DNA of 64,000 nucleotides from Choristoneura fumiferana (GCF_025370935.1 NC_133472.1:1474749-1538748), one strand, 5' to 3'; positions 20,769 through 31,745 are shown, counted from the stretch's first letter. The notes: a model not told the origin generated them from the sequence alone. Numbers and translations: made by a program.

Positions 20769-21046
20769 AGCCACCCGGCACCCGACCAGCACCGCCTCGC
20801 CTCGAGCGGTTAGTATTCTTCATATGGATTTGTATGGGCAGCGCTCACTAAATCAACTCCGTAGCGTCACCGGATCGCCTCAATCGCGAGGTTGCCACGA
20901 GCGGACGGCGAGTGGACCGCTCGCTGCCCGCACGCTAGCGGTGCGGCGCTCTCCACCCCACCGCCACCCCCCTTCATCCCGAAATGCGTGGACCACCTGT
21001 CGATAACGACAAAGTCGAGGCGGTCCTGGTCGGATGCCGGGTGGCT
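20769..21046. mobile_element. 278-bp GC-rich TIR element, AGCCACCCGGCAcCCGACCAG
   Basis: AGCCACCCGGCACCCGACCAG...CCGCCTCG at the left is inverted at the right (CGAGGCGG...CTGGTCGGATGCCGGGTGGCT). ATTA lies outside the left end and TAAT outside the right end. It is far more GC-rich than its surroundings, which explains the frame at 20824-21006. Confidence 0.75.
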
Positions 21047-21240
21047 CTAATGGGTTGTAACCTTAAGGCTGGAACTGCTTAGGACGAATAAAAACGAAAA
21101 ACAAAACAAGTACAAGTCGGACTCGCGCGCCTAGGGTTTCAAACAATTTTGTAGATGTATAATATATCGTGTAAGGCGAATCGCTCTCTTAAGTAAAATA
21201 TATGCAGTGAGTGATGATTTTATATGGTTGGTTACTAAAA

Positions 21241-21386
21241 TTATACATAACAGCATGCATACTTAAATACAAATGAACACTCAAGACATTCGTATTTTTT
21301 ATACAAATAGCTACCTGGACCGAGGCTCGAACCCCGGACCTCAAGCTTCGTAGTCAGGTACTTTAACCACTGGGCTATACGGCTGT
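21241..21386 (-). mobile_element. SINE family 1, 3'-truncated
   Basis: Head (CCCAGTGGTTAAAG..., CTTGAGGTCCGGGGTTCGAGCC in minus orientation) and the AATACGAATGTCTTGAGTG stretch are present. The 3' part beyond GTATTTAAGTATG is missing. Confidence 0.8.
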
Positions 21387-21451
21387 AACTTCATATTTTG
21401 TTAGTTTAATTGGCAAAAGAAAAAAAAACGTGTCCGTTATATTTTTTTAAT

Positions 21452-22172
21452 CTACCACTACCCACAACAGCGTATCATGCCGTGACCGTAATAGGAACGT
21501 GCCAGGAACGGAATATCAAGCGCACAGCGACGGTTGGTTGGGACACGTACGTGGGCATAGTCTCATACCTTTCAATACAAAGAATATAAAATACCACGAG
21601 CGGGACTTATCTATCAAGCTAACACACGAGTAATATTTAGGTACGTCGACGTTTCAGCAACATTACAGTGGCCGTGGTCACGAGTAGACTGAAGTATGGG
21701 GTGTCAAGTCTGCCTAGCACTTAGCAGCGCGAGTCCTTCGAGCACTTCAGACACACTTCAGTCTACTCGTGACCACGGCCGGGTGAATATACGGGCGCTT
21801 GTACCGCCGTCATTGTTCTCAACTCTTTTTTTATCAGATTTCTTAAGAAATAGGTACAACAAACATCAACATCCGACACATATTGATGAATGTTGACACA
21901 TGTTGATGTTTGTTGTACCTATTTCTTAAGAAATCTGATAAAAAAAGTGTTGAGAACAATGACGGCGGTACAAACGCCCGAATATTCACCCGGCCACTGA
22001 AATGTTGCCGAAACGACGACGTCAATATAACACGTGTGAGTTAGCGTGGTAAGTCCCGTTCGTAGTATTTTGACTGAGTGAAAATCACGAAAGTTTAAAA
22101 CGTTATACAAATAATATGTTTTTGCGTTGCGTTGCTGTTACGGTCAGAGTATGATACGCTGTAATGGGTAGA
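21452..22172. mobile_element. Large foldback (~720 bp) with a second palindrome nested in its left arm
   Basis: Outer arms CTACC(C)A...CAGCGTATCAT...GACCGTAA pair across 21452-21669 and 21992-22172; the inner arms 21781-21872 and 21900-21991 are 92 bp with few mismatches (core TTTCTTAAGAAATCTGAT, itself palindromic). The left arm alone contains an inserted palindrome at 21670-21781 with perfect 26-bp arms (GGCCGTGGTCACGAGTAGAC...). All open frames here are mirror images from the arms. Confidence 0.9.
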
Positions 22173-22454
22173 GACCTTTAACATAAACTTCTTTTAATAT
22201 CAACCCGTCAGAGACAGCAGTCCTCCCGTTCAAAGCTCCTTTCAGAGCGACAAAACTTGTCAACATGTTTTCAAAAGCTTAAAGCTAGACAAAGGACTAA
22301 TGGATTTAGCTTTGTCTATTGAGCTTTCGTAAGTCCATCAACGAATAAGAAAGGGCCTTTATAAATAAACAATTAGACACTGTTATTTATATTTTGTAAC
22401 TTGATCGCAAAGTCTTCGACGAACAAACAAAATGGTCACCTTATATATTTTGAA

Positions 22455-22640
22455 CTAGCTGTTGCTATCCCGCGAGAAATATGTAAAGGCAATGTCAAAA
22501 TTTAACTCGGCTAGATTTTACGTACAGACTATATTATACTAGCCTTGACCTGCGGCTTCGCCCGCTTTAGAAATAGCTTATTGCCGTCTTAACTTAACTG
22601 TTGTATATTACGCCCGTGCAATTTTTTACACGATTCTTGT
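22455..22640 (-). repeat. Helitron-like / dispersed repeat fragments
   Basis: ACTAGCTGTTGCTATCCCGCG at 22455 resembles the minus-strand end of a Helitron-like family. TACTAGCCTTGACCTGCGGCTTCGCCCGC...AGAAATAGCTTATTGCCGTC...AACTGTTGTATATTACGCCCGTGC at 22546-22632 recurs at 34965-35035. Their outer limits are unclear. Confidence 0.55.
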
Positions 22641-22764
22641 TACCATGGCAACGCGATAAATAAATCTCTTAGAGTTTGGCTTGAAAGAACAACGTTCGCT
22701 CGCACAACGCCATCAATTGATTGCAAACAAAGTTAACACATCAGTCATCTTGAGAGCCGAGGTA

Positions 22765-22932
22765 CCATCAGCCAAATAAGTGGTCTATCAATTTTTAAAC
22801 AAGTTCCTATCAAATGAATATGTCGCTAAAGTCGAACTTTCAAGTTGACAGGCACGTCTATTGGCGTTATTGTTTTATGACATGCAAACGATTATCAACA
22901 TTAGGGTGGTAGACCACATATTTGGCTGATGG
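22765..22932. mobile_element. 168-bp MITE, CCATCAGCCAAATA TIRs, TA target
   Basis: Ends CCATCAGCCAAATAAGTGGTCTA and TAGACCACATATTTGGCTGATGG are flanked by TA at 22763-22764 and 22933-22934. A degraded copy is at 20189-20316. The Tc1/mariner-type target fits. Confidence 0.85.
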
Positions 22933-23856
22933 TACGTCACCGTTCTTGGACAGTGACCTCTATTCTTGTTTAAACTATACTCAGCGGCACAAAATTTGGC
23001 CCACTCTTCATACAAAATTACCAATTATTGCATACATTTGAGGGCCAGATTTACTAAGACTTCGCTGTCCGTCCGTCTGTCACCACGCATTATTTCATGA
23101 ACCGTGATAGTTTTATAGTTTTTTTGCTAATGTGTAATGAATGTTATAGATGGTACGGAACCTTCGTGCGCGAGTCCGACTCGCACTTGTCAGGATCAGT
23201 GGCGTATTTACCAAAGGGCTACACGTGGCAGTGCCCCGGCCCCCCTCAAGCTCGGGGGGTAGGTACACAAGGGATTATTTCCAAGGAACCGGAAAATCTT
23301 ATAATATCAACAGCTCCAGTTTTAGACTTGATATTTGACACGGGTGTTATTTAAACGCTAATAAACATTTTATATTTATTAAAATCCCGGAACTTGATTC
23401 GACTGCCGTATCTGATAGTTTAGGCCATAAAGATTGCACATCGGTCTTTGGAAAGAGACTCGGCTAATTTCGGCTTCGTAGAGCGTTGTCACACACTACT
23501 TATGCGACGTTTGTCAGTCGTTGTACAGGTGCAATAGAGTCCGGAAAATATATAATAAAGAGTTGTTGAAACCCAACTTTAAATTGTACCATGGCATCTT
23601 TAGGAAAAAGTGGGAACTATCCTCTTTCTAATAGCTGCAACAGTTCTCTATAGATATCCGAAGTTTACATGTCATTAATTTGACGTAAACTAATTAAGTC
23701 CATAAAGGTGCAGTATTTATTTGATATAAAACGTCACTTAATAAATACGATGGTTGACGGACGATCGCCAGTGTTCGCAAATCGTCGTGAACAGCCAATT
23801 GTCTTTTTCCAAAGACCGATGCGTAATCTTTATCGCGGGTTACTGTAAATAATGCT
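22933..23856. other. Terminal fragment of a GACTTCGCTGTCCGTCCG repeat; otherwise nothing
   Basis: 23055-23200 (TAAGACTTCGCTGTCCGTCCG...GGTACGGAACCTTCGTGCGCGAGTCCGACTCGCACTTG) is the 3' portion, in minus orientation, of the widespread CAAGTGCGAGTCGGACTCG repeat. Short overlapping frames at 23097-23354 derive from it. Confidence 0.5.
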
Positions 23857-24566
23857 GGGGGCCTACCATGATCTTTTCATAAACGATCCAAACACAGAGC
23901 AGTTCAATTTAGGCACCTAAACTGAATCGTCGAAATTGGTACCACGACGTTTATTTCTCAGAGCTGAGTCTCAATAATTTACAAGTGAATGAAAGACCGA
24001 TATTGTCTCTGGTCCGAAACTGAAACGCTAAGTCGCGAAAGGGATGCCGCTATATGCAAACCAAATATTGTATACTAAAACCTCTTTATTTTGGAAAACC
24101 ATAACTCTATGTCATTCCGTGTTCTTAGCAACCGTTGTGTTGATTACAAATAAAATGTTTACGCTGTCACTAATCCACAAGTCTCTTTTCTCACTGAAAA
24201 ATTAGATTTATCAATGAGGAGTTAAGAAGCACAATGTCTATGAAAAGTTATAAAACTTGAATAAAAGTTTAAAAGTTCTTGAAATTTAAAAATATTCCAA
24301 GTAAAACACTTAAAATTCTAAAAGAATTGACAGAATGAGTAACTTATACTGAATCGCTAAATTTGACACTGAAACGATTCAATTCCCACTCAAGTTAAGC
24401 GTCATGGTACGAAAACCGCTTGAAGTGAGTGAATGAAAATGTCTGTATCGCTGTCGCTGAACCGTGCTTGAACTGAATCGCAAAAGTAACGTCGTGGTAC
24501 GAAATAGCGATGCAGTTCAGTTTAGAGCCTAAACTGAATCGTATTAAGAGAGCGTGGTAGGCCCCC
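23857..24566. mobile_element. 710-bp DNA element, GGGGGCCTACCATG TIRs, copy 1
   Basis: Starts GGGGGCCTACCATGATC and ends GAGCGTGGTAGGCCCCC. Subterminal repeats (CCTAAACTGAATCG, ATTCAGTTTAGAGCCTAAAC) occur near both ends. There is no transposase frame. Near-identical copies: 33855-34545 (right end damaged) and 44814-45521 (inverted). No clear target duplication, so the superfamily is open. Confidence 0.85.
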
Positions 24567-24849
24567 TGGCCATTTACAGGTAAAACAATTCACCGTGCAA
24601 GCATTTTCAGCGAACCAATCAGCAGTACACGGCAGACCTTCAACGCTCTTCGTAGGTACTTGCCGTTTTCTAAGTCCCACAGCACTCGACTAAGTGGGCC
24701 AAGAACGCTGTAAAACGATAATGGAATCGAATTATCTACCGGTACAGAGAGAGTAGGGCCGTTTATGATGCTCCCAGCAATTTGTTACCCAGCCAGTACG
24801 TATCCATCCGAACAGTCAAATGAGAAACTGAACTAAGTATAAACAATCA

Positions 24850-25050
24850 CTTTGCTCACTCGTGCAACAAATGTGTATTCATGCAGTTCCTCCACCTCCA
24901 CACTCACGCACACAAAACACACATACCAAACTGTCATCACTAGCACACTGCTTCACAACCAGAGTTCATCCTCAGTCAACTCACAGAGACAACAGAGGGA
25001 TTGTAATGTTCATTGGGACCTCCAGAAGTTCGGTCCAATTTTTTTTACCA
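24850..25050. other. Unclassified moderately GC-rich insert-like stretch
   Basis: TCCTCCACCTCCACACTCACGC...AACTCACAGAGACAACAGAGG...CATTGGGACCTCCAGAAGTTCGGTCC is compositionally unlike its surroundings and has two overlapping frames (24852-25112, 24862-25062). I see no motif that allows assignment. It may be a retroposed or repeat fragment. Confidence 0.35.
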
Positions 25051-25404
25051 AAATTCACTTGATTTCAATATTTATTTTTCATTTGAAAAATCTTCGTCAA
25101 AATCTGACGTAAGTATTTGATTGAAACATGTGTATAATCTGTAGTAGCGTAGACTAGCGTAGAGATGGTGGAAAATTTGAAATTATAAATATCGATTAAT
25201 AGCGGATGAGCGATTTTTAATTACTTTCCTTAAAATTAAAAAATAGTTACCATGCAGTAACAAACTCATTTACCAACCTTGGGCAATGACTCATTTACCG
25301 ACCACGGGTTTCATGAGAAGCACATTAAGGTCGAGGGTTTTATTTGGGGGGTTGCAACCAAGGTAGCCTGCATGTAACGACACTGTTTACGAGCAAGTGT
25401 GATG

Positions 25405-25440
25405 AAAATTGTATTTAATACGAGAGCGAGTGGGACGGTA
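25405..25440. repeat. AGGGCTACTACG-type MITE remnant cut by another MITE
   Basis: TTGTATTTAATACGAGAGCGAGTGGGACGGTA is the middle of the 9563-9684 family. It ends exactly at the TA where the CAGTCACC element begins. Confidence 0.65.
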
Positions 25441-25557
25441 CAGTCACCAGCACCAATATCTGACACAACAAGCGTGCATAAATATCTGATACGACTCTAA
25501 TTTCGTGTCAGATATTTTTGCACGCTCCGCTGTGGCAGATATTAATGCTGGTGACTG
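25441..25557. mobile_element. 117-bp palindromic MITE, CAGTCACCAGCA TIRs (cleanest copy)
   Basis: CAGTCACCAGCACCAATATC...GATATTAATGCTGGTGACTG, flanked by TA on both sides (25439-25440, 25558-25559). Internal arms GCGTGCATAAATATCTGA and TCAGATATTTTTGCACGC. Confidence 0.9.
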
Positions 25558-25599
25558 TACAGTCTAGTTCATAAAACGGATACAAAATTCAGATCTATT

Positions 25600-25919
25600 G
25601 TCAAGAAGACGTTAATATCTAAAGGCGTATTATAAAGTTAATTATTATATCATGGACAGGGATATTTGGAAATAATTCCGATCCGCATTAGCGATCCCTT
25701 CAAATAGCGAACCTACTGTGTTAAAAATAAAGTTGTGTTAAATAGGTACTTGTGATGTATAGATATCATTTAATAATATTGTGAATCTGTTTAAAAAAAT
25801 ATACCGCGTTTAGTTTCTTGCCGGATTCTTCTCAACAGAGGTTTTTCCGAACCGAATTCATAAGTGCTTGTTATAGCCTAAATTGAATAAAGATATTTTG
25901 ACTTTTTGACTTTGACTTT
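25600..25919 (+). mobile_element. Non-LTR retrotransposon 3' UTR, (GACTTT)n-tailed family
   Basis: From about GAAGACGTTAATATCTAAAGGCG through ATCATGGACAGGGATAT, GATCCCTTCAAATAGCGAACC and the common CTTGCCGGATTCTTCTC 3' block to the (TTTGACTTTGA)n tail. Colinear with 55445-55985, where a MITE interrupts ATCTAAA/GGCG. Confidence 0.8.
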
Positions 25920-26023
25920 AAACTTGTAAGCAAAAATTGGATCAAAAATATCTGAACCCATCTCTACGCCGTTAACAATAGAGTCGCGATCAGATATTTT
26001 TGATCAAATTTTGCTCACAAGTT
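25920..26023. mobile_element. Palindromic MITE, AAACTTGTAAGCAAAAATTGGATCAAAAATATCTGA family
   Basis: AACTTGTAAGCAAAAATT...GATCAAAAATATCTGA pairs with TCAGATATTTTTGATC...AATTTTGCTCACAAGTT. A second copy is at 47271-47374. It abuts the LINE tail directly. Confidence 0.8.
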
Positions 26024-26267
26024 TATGAAGGTTAGTAGGCCCCCGGCAACGGTCGCGGAAAACACCCAAGGCCGTACGGACCCCCACAGACCTGAGCGAT
26101 CGTGATTCGGTTCCGTAACAAACGTATTTTCCTTTTGTTACGTGACGACCTCGGTCCATCTATTAGCAAATGAATGGATCCAATGGTCGTTGGAGATTAC
26201 TAGTATTTGACCCGTGTTTTGGAGAGCATCTGGCCCGTGTTTCACTGATAGATAAACAAAACATTAA

Positions 26268-26392
26268 CTGCGAAATTCGAAAATCAAAGTACGTATCGCA
26301 TCGGCCCGCCGACGCTTATATGTGTTGTTTAATACGTGTAAGAGGTACGGTACGATACGAACTTCGATTTTCGAATTTCGTAGCAGCCCTGC
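26268..26392. mobile_element. AGGGCTACTACG-type MITE, diverged subfamily
   Basis: TGCGAAATTCGAAAATCAAAGTACGTATCG...GACGCTTATATG...TACGATACGAACTTCGATTTTCG...GTAGCAGCCCTGC; imperfect palindrome of the GATTTTCGAATTTCG subfamily. Confidence 0.7.
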
Positions 26393-26550
26393 AGTGGCTA
26401 GGGAATCGGATGGGATACCATGAAACTGGATCAATGAGGGCTAATTGACACGCGAAACACCGCTAGATGGCGTTAATATCGTGAGGTCCGTTTGGCATTA
26501 CGGTCTTTCTTGCTAAGTTTGCCCAAAATTGCAAGTGCTACAAATCAACA

Positions 26551-26782
26551 TAATTGGGCCAATCAACTTTTTTACCCACATTAATCTATCCGCGTCATTT
26601 TTCAAACAATTGCATTTTTTTTAAGTAAACATGTTTTTAATACATGCCATCCTACGTAAGTTCAACCTAATAAAGCGTGAAATATCTTGTTGGAAGCTCG
26701 ATTTTTTGGTAACGCGAGAGACAATTTTGGTAATGCAGGAGACGCCCAAAGTGTCGGTAAAATAGTTGATTGGCCCAATTAA
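26551..26782. mobile_element. 232-bp MITE, TAATTGGGCCAATCAAC TIRs
   Basis: TAATTGGGCCAATCAACTTTTTTACC at the left, GGTAAAATAGTTGATTGGCCCAATTA at the right. An inverted copy is at 60587-60838 with the same interior (TTTTTGGTAACGC, GGTAATGCAGGAGACGCCC). Confidence 0.85.
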
Positions 26783-28046
26783 CTGTTACTTTGCGAAGTA
26801 ATTGTTTTAGTTCATAATTAACTCGCTTTAACATAAAGTAATAATTATGTGTAATTATAGCAGTAGCACTAACTCTTGTGGTAAAGATAGCTAGTCAGGC
26901 TGGCGGGGTTATACATATTTAAATTATAACTAGATGTTGAATTAAACACTACACGAATACTGCAATAAAAACGTTTAAAACCTTACATATTCATAAGTCC
27001 ATAACGTGGTGCATAAGAGGGGGAGAGCTCAAATGCCCTGACCTAGTTTTCGAAATCGAATCGAAACTGTACATAAAATAACATAAAACACATGAAATAA
27101 ACAGTTAAAAAGAAGACAAAGAGAACTAACCAAAGTAAATACATATATAAATGTTACTATAAAAATAAAAAGAACACCCCGTCTCAAAGACGTTATTAGA
27201 TATTGAAATAAAAAATCCCCCGAGATTTTGCGTGCGCATTTAAAACAATTGAACCTCCTAAGGCCCACCATTTCAATATAAAAAATGACAACGCAATTTA
27301 AATCTAATTGTTTCGGGAATAAAATTGAACTGCCCTGGTATAAAACAATAGAGAATCAAATTTTTTTTTTCTCAAAAATGACCGTAAAAGTTGACATTTC
27401 AGAAGGTGAAGTGCATAATTTATGGTCAGCTAAAAATTAAAAAGATTGCAGGTGCACTAGCTTGACAATAATGAATTAGCGCGCCTGCAAGCAGTTACAT
27501 TTTTTTTAAGGCGCGCTTATAGAAGAATTTTCGGTATTTGAGGGGGTGAAGCAGACGACGCGGTGGAGGCGAATGCAGGGCGCCTCGCGCGTCTGTCACG
27601 CAGCCCGTTGACGGCCTTATTCTGTTTGTATCCGTATTCTGGTTAATGTGAATTCCGGATTTTTCCTTAAAATTATAATTACACATTTTTTGGTTTAATA
27701 AAGAAAATCTTCGTTTAATATGAATAATCTTGGTAATAAACAAATTATTTATGCCTCTTCATGCCCACAGTTTGATTTGTAACGTAGGTAATGGATAGAC
27801 ATTTAGACTGAATAGGTCGATAGATAGATATGACAGATGGCATGCTCTTGTTTCGGAGGCCAAGACCCTCTTTGGGTCCCTGAGCCAAATTAGTTAGTTA
27901 GATAGCTTATTAGTCTGGTCAACATTTAGGATACTTTATGTTACGGAAAATAAATATTTTTGGATATAATAAAAATTGCTCTAAATCGGATTCCGCGCGG
28001 ACGCAGTCGACGGCAACAATTAGTTTTAAATAAATTTATAGCTCTT
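26783..28046. other. No recognised gene
   Basis: Hydrophobic or low-complexity minus frames at 27029-27271 and 27495-27743 have no family resemblance. AT-rich DNA without clear repeat ends. Confidence 0.35.
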
Positions 28047-28262
28047 CCAAAATTGTCTGGAGCATGAAGCGATGCTTTTCTTATTTTCATGACTTGAGAA
28101 GTATGGATATGTAGGAGAAAGTTATTTATCTTCAGTCAGAGGAGATTCCAAAGTTGATTGTCTGGAGCATGAAGCGATGTTTTCGCTATTTTCGTCTCTT
28201 GAAAAGTATAGATATGTAGAAGAAAGTTCTTTTTCTTCAGAGGAGGTTCTACAGTTATTTTT
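28047..28262 (-). repeat. Two-copy tandem duplication, about 105-bp unit, partly open frame
   Basis: ATTGTCTGGAGCATGAAGCGATG at 28053 recurs at 28157, followed by matching CTTGAGAAGTATGGATATGTAG / CTTGAAAAGTATAGATATGTAG and CTTCAG blocks. On the minus strand both units translate to similar peptides (SSTYLYFSRDENSENIASCSRQ and SPTYPYFSSHENKKSIASCSRQ), separated by a stop. It may be a decayed protein repeat; no family recognised. Confidence 0.6.
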
Positions 28263-28649
28263 CATGAAGATTCTTTTTCCCTTAGTGGCATTCCCGAGCT
28301 CGACGGGAATCAACAATTTCGGGTAGTAACCAGTCCATATAAAATGAAATTAGTTTGTCTTTCATTTTTTTCCCCAAAATGTATCATCTATAAGTATGAT
28401 TACTGTTTTGAGGTGATGATTTTCACCACTTCACACAGCAAATATACACTGTGCTCGACACGTGATCTGGTCATACCAGTTACTATTTTGTTAATTTCAG
28501 TAGTTTTAGTTTCCTTTTCATAATTCTACATCTGAATTTCGTTTTCTTTGATAATTTTTCAAGTCCATTTCTAAAGGCTATACTTCAACCGGGCACTTTA
28601 TTTCACTTTTACATTTTGGGAGAAAAAATTAAAGACAAACTAATTTCAA

Positions 28650-28777
28650 AATTGAAAATACAAACTGAAATATAGATGCACAGAAAAACCAGAAAAATAA
28701 GACCAGCACTGGGAATCGAACCAGGTCCTCGGTATTCCGTACCGCGTGCTATACCGCTACACCACTGCCGGTCCACC
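28650..28777 (-). mobile_element. tRNA-derived SINE family 3
   Basis: Minus strand head GCAGTGGTGTAGCGGTATAGC (A box) and GGACCTGGTTCGATTCCC (B box), then AGTGCTGGTCTTATTTTTCTGG and body ending TTTGTATTTTCAATTTTG. Same family as 6578-6708. Confidence 0.75.
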
Positions 28778-28887
28778 AGCAGTGACCAGTAGTGGTGGTT
28801 GCCTGCAAAAAGTGAGAAAATCTAAACTTAGATCGAAACTGTTGCATCTACTATCAGAAATGTCAGTGAAACTGTCAAGGGATCAAG

Positions 28888-29013
28888 CAGGGCTACTACG
28901 AAACTCGAAACTAGAAGTTCGTGTCGTGCGGTCCCTCTGACACTTATACTATTTAATACGAGAGCGAGAGGGACGGTACGATACGAACTTCGAGTTTCGA
29001 GTTTCGTAGTAGC
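28888..29013. mobile_element. AGGGCTACTACG palindromic MITE
   Basis: Nearly intact palindrome from GCAGGGCTACTACGAAACTCG to CGAGTTTCGTAGTAGCC; centre TATACTATTTAATACGAGAGCG. Confidence 0.85.
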
Positions 29014-29180
29014 CGCAAGGTTCGCCGCATGTTCGCCGTGAGTAGTATAGGTTTATACAACGTGCCTACAATTTGTATGGCAGTCGCGGTAGAATCTGGA
29101 CGAAGCCGTCCGCTTCCATGAGCAGCCGAGGCCCGCGCCAACCAGCTTGCGGTCGTAGTACGAATGTGAAATCCGCTCAG

Positions 29181-29304
29181 CAGTGCTGCTACGAAACTCG
29201 AAGATCGTGGGTTGCGGTCCCTCTGACACTTATACTATTTAGTACGAGAGCGAGAGGGACCGCACGACACGAACTTCGAGTTTGGAGTTTCGTAGTATCC
29301 CTGC
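29181..29304. mobile_element. AGGGCTACTACG palindromic MITE, second neighbouring copy
   Basis: From CAGTGCTGCTACGAAACTCG to GTTTCGTAGTATCCCTGC. It lies 167 bp from the previous copy; the intervening GC-rich DNA has no identified feature. Confidence 0.8.
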
Positions 29305-30195
29305 TGACTCGGCCCGACTCCGGCGGTCGATTAGTGTGTGGTAGGTACTTACCGTTTAGGTACTCTAATGCTTCTCATATGTGCTCTGAGTTCACTTAGG
29401 CGTTTCCTCTTTCGCTTAACTTTTTTAATACTGCGATTACCCATATTATTTGCTCTCAAAAGTAGTACTAGCGCGTTAGAAAAATGTGCACAGGTCCGTC
29501 GTCGACTACGTACACGCGTGTACTGGCGACTGGGAAATACTTGGCCGCCGCCGCGCGCTAGAACCGTTTTATTTTGCCAAAGACGAAATAAATTGGTATG
29601 ATTGATGTACTCAACCCATTGAAAATCTATGAAGCATAAATCTAAATCTACTAAAAACTATTTAATAAAGCAAATTTTGTGTTGATATTCATAATAGTTT
29701 TCATAATATTTGGTTTAACGTGTAAATGAAGGCTCTTTTTCAAAAAAATAATCTATCGAGGTTTTTGTCAGCAATCGTGTTTTTGATGAAGTCAAAAACT
29801 AGCTAATAGACTGAAAATATACATATAAAAAAATTGCAGTTGTAAGTATTGTGTAAGTATATTTTAAATCGTTTCTAAAATTGTAGTTTTCACTACGTAC
29901 AGCGCCTTAAGTAAAAAAGACCATGGTAATGTTGGCACAAGTCGTATACAGCCAAGTCTAATGGCCGGTATCAGATATTTTGTTGGAACTAAGGACTTTT
30001 TCTATTGGGTCTGAAATAGCTTGTGGTGTTTTCGGTGGAAAAATACACCTGCAGTTTATTTTTAATGAAAAAAGGCGGGAAAGCATAAGAAAAATATTGG
30101 AATAAAATTAAATTAAATTTTACAATATATTTTGAGAAAATGTTTATTCTGTTTCAGAATTATTCACCATTTTTGAGAAAAGCTTTATTATAGTC
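29305..30195. other. No recognised feature
   Basis: The 108- and 87-codon frames at 29073-29399 and 29338-29601 run through a MITE and adjacent DNA and show no domain. Confidence 0.35.
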
Positions 30196-30199
30196 TTGG

Positions 30200-30292
30200 C
30201 TGGAATAGCAATTGCTGGCTTCGTATTAGTTAAACGGACTCGCAAGCTCGTCCGTTTAATACTCATACTCAGCCAGCAATTGCCTACTTCCA
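30200..30292. repeat. Perfect-looking foldback, ~40-bp arms
   Basis: CTGGAATAGCAATTGCTGGCTTCG...TTAAACGGAC pairs with GTCCGTTTAA...CAGCCAGCAATTGCCTACTTCCAG across the loop TCGCAAGCTC. Confidence 0.75.
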
Positions 30293-30414
30293 GACCACGA
30301 CAATAATCTACTATTATTTCGTTCCATTGGCATAGGTCTTATTATTGTGTACATTTTATTGCACATTTAGGCGGTAACACGTCAGCTGAAATAACCTAAA
30401 CTAACCAACAGACA

Positions 30415-30645
30415 GTTGGAAAACCCCCGACTTTGTCACTTCAAAGTTCAATATCTCTAAAACGGCATAACCGATTTTGACCAAACATGTCTAAGATCCA
30501 TCGCTAGAACACCTGCTTTCAAATAACAAAAACCGCATTCAAATCGGTCCACCCGATTAAGAGCTACGGTGCCACAGACAGACAGACAGACACACGTAGC
30601 GGTCAAACTTATAACACCCCTCTTTTTGCGTCGGGGGTTAAAAAA
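30415..30645 (-). repeat. Dispersed lepidopteran repeat, AACCCCCGACGCAAAAAGAGGGG family
   Basis: Minus strand starts AACCCCCGACGCAAAAAGAGGGGTG, then a (GTCT)n run, GCTCTTAATCGGGTGGACCG, TTGAATGCGGTTTTTG and ends AAAGTCGGGGGTTTTCC. A common family whose mechanism is unclear. It creates the frame at 30457-30651. Confidence 0.65.
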
Positions 30646-31744
30646 AAGCAAACAGCGACTCCATGGATTCTAGAAACACAAAACACTACCAAACGTCCTA
30701 GCAGCTAGCTAGCACTAGAGTTACATCTAATCTCAGTGCATGACCTCCACATCGCTCCCACAAGGTCAAGTTCACAGCGAGACTCGAAAAAAAAACCATG
30801 AATCACGATCTCAAAAGCTACACTAATTTTCCGCATCATCTTCCAACAAAAGTCATCGGCATTGACACCGACCAAACGTAGTTTAAAACAAATTATTGCA
30901 AATTAGTACAAGTGTAAGCGTGACCCTGGTGTTGACACGAACAGGCCGCACCAACCGTATGGGCTCATTCCGTCTCCCTCTCAGCAAAATATAGAAAATA
31001 ACTAACATGTAAAATAAAAACAGAATCAATCAAAATAACAAAAAAAATACAACAGATAATTCAAATAAATAATGTAAATGAATTAAAAAGAAATATAGTC
31101 ACAGAATGTAAAAATGTCAAACACAAACAAAAATAAACAGAAAAATTAAATACAATAAAAATGAAAACAATATGGTACTTAAAGATACCCAGAGATAATA
31201 AAAATACAGTTTTATAATACGTACGCCCCCGTTGTATTTTGTTCTGTATTTTCTTCCATAAAAACCTTCTCCAGACAGTAACGAACACAACAAAAAAAGG
31301 GTTAGCGAAATCGTACCCGTTGTTCCCGAGTTTTGCGCTTGGAAACACATTTTAAGATTCATTTTATTTATATAGATAGATTATACAGCTTCAGCACTGC
31401 TATTTTCGGTTGTAGTTTCAAGCAATCGAAAATACTGGTCATTTTGGTACGTTGACCTACATGCCATATCTTGTTAAACATCATCTTTAACAAGGCATTA
31501 TGACCTATAACATCAGAGAAATGTTTAATATCGACCGACACTACCACTCTTTGAATTAACTCGTTCAGCAACTGTGTCGTGATGAGCCTCTTCAGTTCTC
31601 ACAGTTCAAGCATGTTTCAAGCACCGACCCGTGCGGTTGGCGAGCACGCTCGTCCTCAAGCCAACAGTCGCGGGAACCCGCTAAACAATGACATAAAGAC
31701 ACATTATTCTCGCGTATCCGACGCTTCCTTGATCATTATATCTT
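30646..31744. other. AT-rich; repeat trace at 31240-31380
   Basis: AGCGAAATCGTACCCGTTGTTCCCGAGTTTTGCGCTTGGAAACACATTTTAAGATTCATTTTATTTATATAGAT resembles, piecewise, a common lepidopteran 3'-UTR-type repeat. The hydrophobic frames at 31061-31362 are low-complexity translations of AT-rich DNA. Confidence 0.4.
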
Positions 31745-31745
31745 T

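Noticed and set aside
24852..25112. Two overlapping frames suggesting a gene
   Set aside because: Both frames are low-complexity S/T/H-rich and shifted against each other. No start context, splice sites or family resemblance; kept only as an unclassified stretch.
28680..28777. tRNA gene on the minus strand
   Set aside because: Head of SINE family 3; continues into the SINE body and occurs at 6578-6708 as well.
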